Positions 63,367 through 64,000 of a stretch of DNA of 64,000 nt are shown here, piece by piece. The notes below the pieces were generated by a model. That model was not told the DNA's origin. It made no database searches and saw nothing but the letters and a program-made list of their open reading frames with translations. Each line of letters opens with the position of its first letter. The first letter of the stretch is position 1. The DNA comes from Liriodendron chinense (taxonomy: Eukaryota > Streptophyta > Magnoliopsida > Magnoliales > Magnoliaceae): positions 8,053,861 to 8,117,860 of the forward strand of contig ML058453.1 of the NCBI GenBank assembly GCA_003013855.2, written 5' to 3'. Made by a program: the position numbers and the translations under genes.

Positions 63367-64000
63367 TTTCGAAGAAAGCCAAAAGTCTCAGCTTAATTTG
63401 ATTCTTGATGACTCGAGTGTCAGGTACTTCACTATTTTGTCGCATTTAATCTTTTTGTATTACAATGCCTCATGTTAGAATATGACCTAGTTCTTTGCTA
63501 AGTTCTCTCATGTACTCTTTTCTTTTGTAGTTGTTTGAGTCCTGACATCTCAACTTTCTATACCATGTAAACCTGGCAATGCGCCTGGCTGTCGGTCAAG
63601 TTTCTGTGTCCAACAGCCATGGGCCCGGCCTAGGGTCAGGCAAACTTGAATTTCAAGCCTGGCCCGACCAATAAACCGGCTGGACCGGCCTGACTTTTGG
63701 ATTTGATTAAAAGATGGCTGAGCAAGGCCTGGCCCAAATCCAGCCCATTGTCCAGCTGTATTTGTAAGTACTCTTCCAATGTCGCATTAGATAACTGATA
63801 GATTTTATTTGCATCCAGGATTCATGCAGCAGCATGGCTGTTGACTGTGGCATCTTTGCAAACTCGTGTATCTTCCATCTTTTAGATGCATCTTCCAAAA
63901 TGACGTTTTGCTTTTTGTGAGTCCCGGCATTTGCACTGAAGGAGATATATCTTTGGCGGTGGACGAAAATGTTGGTCATTGAGGTGATGCTTCTCACTCA
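63367..64000 (+). other. Helicase 3' region and downstream DNA
   Basis: The 3' UTR starts at 63367. GTGTCAG/GTACTT at 63418-63430 could be a donor of a 3' UTR intron, but no transcript supports it. At about 63566-63765 lies a foldback-like repeat rich in CCTGGCC/GGCCTGG, related to 57047-57345. Nothing recognisable is seen from 63766 to the end. Confidence 0.45.

Overview
This is nuclear DNA of a flowering plant. It carries split genes with GT-AG introns whose proteins match plant RAD54 and a plant organellar DEAD-box helicase, AT-rich introns, and a dense mix of plant transposons (L1-type LINE, Ty3/gypsy, TRIM, hAT, Mutator-like and foldback MITEs). The very long, transposon-filled introns and the abundant repeat family whose core reads like GTGGGGCCCACCATGATG suggest a large-genome lineage such as a magnoliid. 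That placement is an inference.

Layout. (1) 1-2577 is the 3' part of a dead L1-type LINE ending in a poly(A) tract. It lies in an early intron of the next gene. (2) 2969-36980, + strand: 20 exons of the DNA repair translocase RAD54 (Swi2/Snf2 family). The first exon or exons lie upstream of the window. About 2.6 kb of coding sequence is spread over 34 kb because three introns (5558-15013, 18710-22158 and 26365-36608) are packed with transposons. They hold an internally deleted Ty3/gypsy element, a 343-bp TRIM, a cluster of five Mutator-like MITEs, a gypsy protease fragment, a long hairpin element in a TA microsatellite, and a 5.9-kb hAT transposon inside a foldback element. (3) 36981-47100 is intergenic: nested MITEs, a second TRIM carrying two hAT-type MITEs with 8-bp target duplications, a CATGCA-rich tandem repeat and several foldback elements. 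(4) 47197-47834, + strand: a small two-exon gene for an uncharacterised plant protein, with a TATA box and a GA-repeat leader. (5) 48150-56150 is intergenic: a GA-rich minisatellite and several Mutator-like MITEs, three with recognisable 9-bp target duplications. (6) 56259-63366, + strand: a seven-exon DEAD-box RNA helicase of the RH9/RH53 type with a probable organelle transit peptide, followed by downstream sequence to the window end.

The three genes are independent; nothing suggests a cluster or shared pathway. RAD54 acts in homologous recombination in the nucleus. The helicase probably acts on organellar RNA, particularly intron splicing. The small protein has no known function I can defend. 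No wholly new system is evident. The most unusual material is the Mutator-like MITE family: a conserved core, near-constant extreme ends and subterminal palindromes whose sequence changes from copy to copy. The nested insertions also let several target sites be dated relative to each other.
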